Assembly (NCBI GenBank): GCA_009776995.1
Contig: WRMR01000311.1
Location: 1-6,157, forward strand
Length of the DNA: 6,157 nt
DNA from: Planctomycetaceae bacterium
GTDB lineage: Bacteria; Planctomycetota; Planctomycetia; Pirellulales; Thermoguttaceae
Direction of reading: 5' to 3'
Shown here: one piece after another, positions 5,911-6,157 of the stretch
Position numbering within the stretch: position 1 is the stretch's first letter
Layout: each line of letters opens with the position of its first letter
Made by a program: the position numbers and the translations under genes
The notes under the pieces: model-generated
What the model saw: the letters and a program-made list of their open reading frames with translations, nothing else
Told to the model about the DNA's origin: nothing
Databases searched by the model: none

Positions 5911-5934
5911 GAACAGCAGCCGGGAACGTCAGTG
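5911..5934 (+). repeat. Partial distant copy of the 541-607 repeat
   Basis: GAACAGCAGCCGGGAACGTC followed by AGTG matches positions 580-603 at 22 of 24 bases. The match stops exactly where the heptamer array begins at 5934. This shows the unit is dispersed and occurs next to another repeat class. Confidence 0.75.
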
Positions 5935-5961
5935 CAGAGTGCAGAGTGCAGAGTGCAGAAT
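5934..5961 (+). repeat. Heptamer array 1: (GCAGAGT)3 GCAGAAT
   Basis: Four perfect 7-nt units in phase: three GCAGAGT and one GCAGAAT, then GTTTC. The same end (GCAGAATGTTTC) closes array 2, so the two share a boundary. A 44-nt unrelated spacer (5962-6005) separates them. Confidence 0.9.
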
Positions 5962-6005
5962 GTTTCAAATCAGAGCCGCGAGAGTCATCGAGCGGTAGAA
6001 AAAGA

Positions 6006-6040
6006 GCAGAGTGCAGAGTGCAGAATGCAGAATGCAGAAT
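6006..6040 (+). repeat. Heptamer array 2: (GCAGAGT)2 (GCAGAAT)3
   Basis: Five in-phase 7-nt units, again switching from GCAGAGT to GCAGAAT and ending in GTTTC. The order of unit types is the same as in array 1, which suggests expansion or contraction of one ancestral array by slippage or duplication. Confidence 0.9.
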
Positions 6041-6052
6041 GTTTCGCTCTGC

Positions 6053-6122
<70 letters not shown>

Positions 6123-6157
6123 TCTGCATTGTAAAATAGCCTCATTCTGCTTGAAAG

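Larger units (their letters stand above)
5684..5933. other. Gene-free region upstream of coaE
   Basis: No credible gene is present. On the minus strand a TATTAT (5813-5808) could be the -10 box of a coaE promoter, but the matching -35 (TTAAAG) is poor. The segment also contains the weak hairpin at 5785-5806, the palindrome at 5860-5871 and the repeat copy at 5911-5934. A nine-base word, CAGCAGCCG, occurs twice 11 bp apart at 5903 and 5914. Confidence 0.5.

Overview
The window looks like ordinary chromosomal DNA from a Gram-negative-type bacterium. Three housekeeping genes lie on the minus strand in the order coaE (dephospho-CoA kinase), rho (transcription termination factor), gnd (6-phosphogluconate dehydrogenase). 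A plus-strand gene enters from the left edge and ends facing gnd. A Rho with a very long Arg/Asp/Asn-rich N-terminal extension, a coaE-rho neighbourhood and a carboxypeptidase-regulatory-like secreted-type protein would fit the PVC group (Verrucomicrobiota/Lentisphaerota) or a relative. That placement is inference only, because there is no rRNA or lineage-specific marker here.

Layout. 2-517: C-terminal part of a beta-rich, unidentified protein (+). 518-706: convergent intergenic gap made almost entirely of repeats, namely a 35-nt-period tandem pair that runs into a 31-bp imperfect inverted repeat. 707-2194: gnd (-). 2195-2518: gnd promoter with a LacI-type palindrome over its -10/start region, then a short coding-like fossil and a possible rho terminator hairpin. 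2519-4570: rho (-), with a C-rich, G-poor 5' coding segment. 4571-5080: long AT-rich gap holding a good sigma70-like promoter about 335 nt upstream of rho and a possible leader ORF. 5081-5683: coaE (-). 5684-6157: no credible gene; a weak hairpin, a 12-bp palindrome, another copy of the dispersed repeat, and three heptanucleotide tandem arrays.

The genes serve unrelated core functions (CoA synthesis, transcription termination, oxidative pentose phosphate pathway), and the gaps of 510 and 324 bp suggest three separate transcription units. I found no CRISPR array, tRNA, rRNA, transposase, toxin-antitoxin pair or defence system. The most interesting parts are the non-coding repeats and the signs that rho may regulate itself: a long leader, a possible leader peptide and a rut-like C-rich start. 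No undescribed multi-gene system can be supported.
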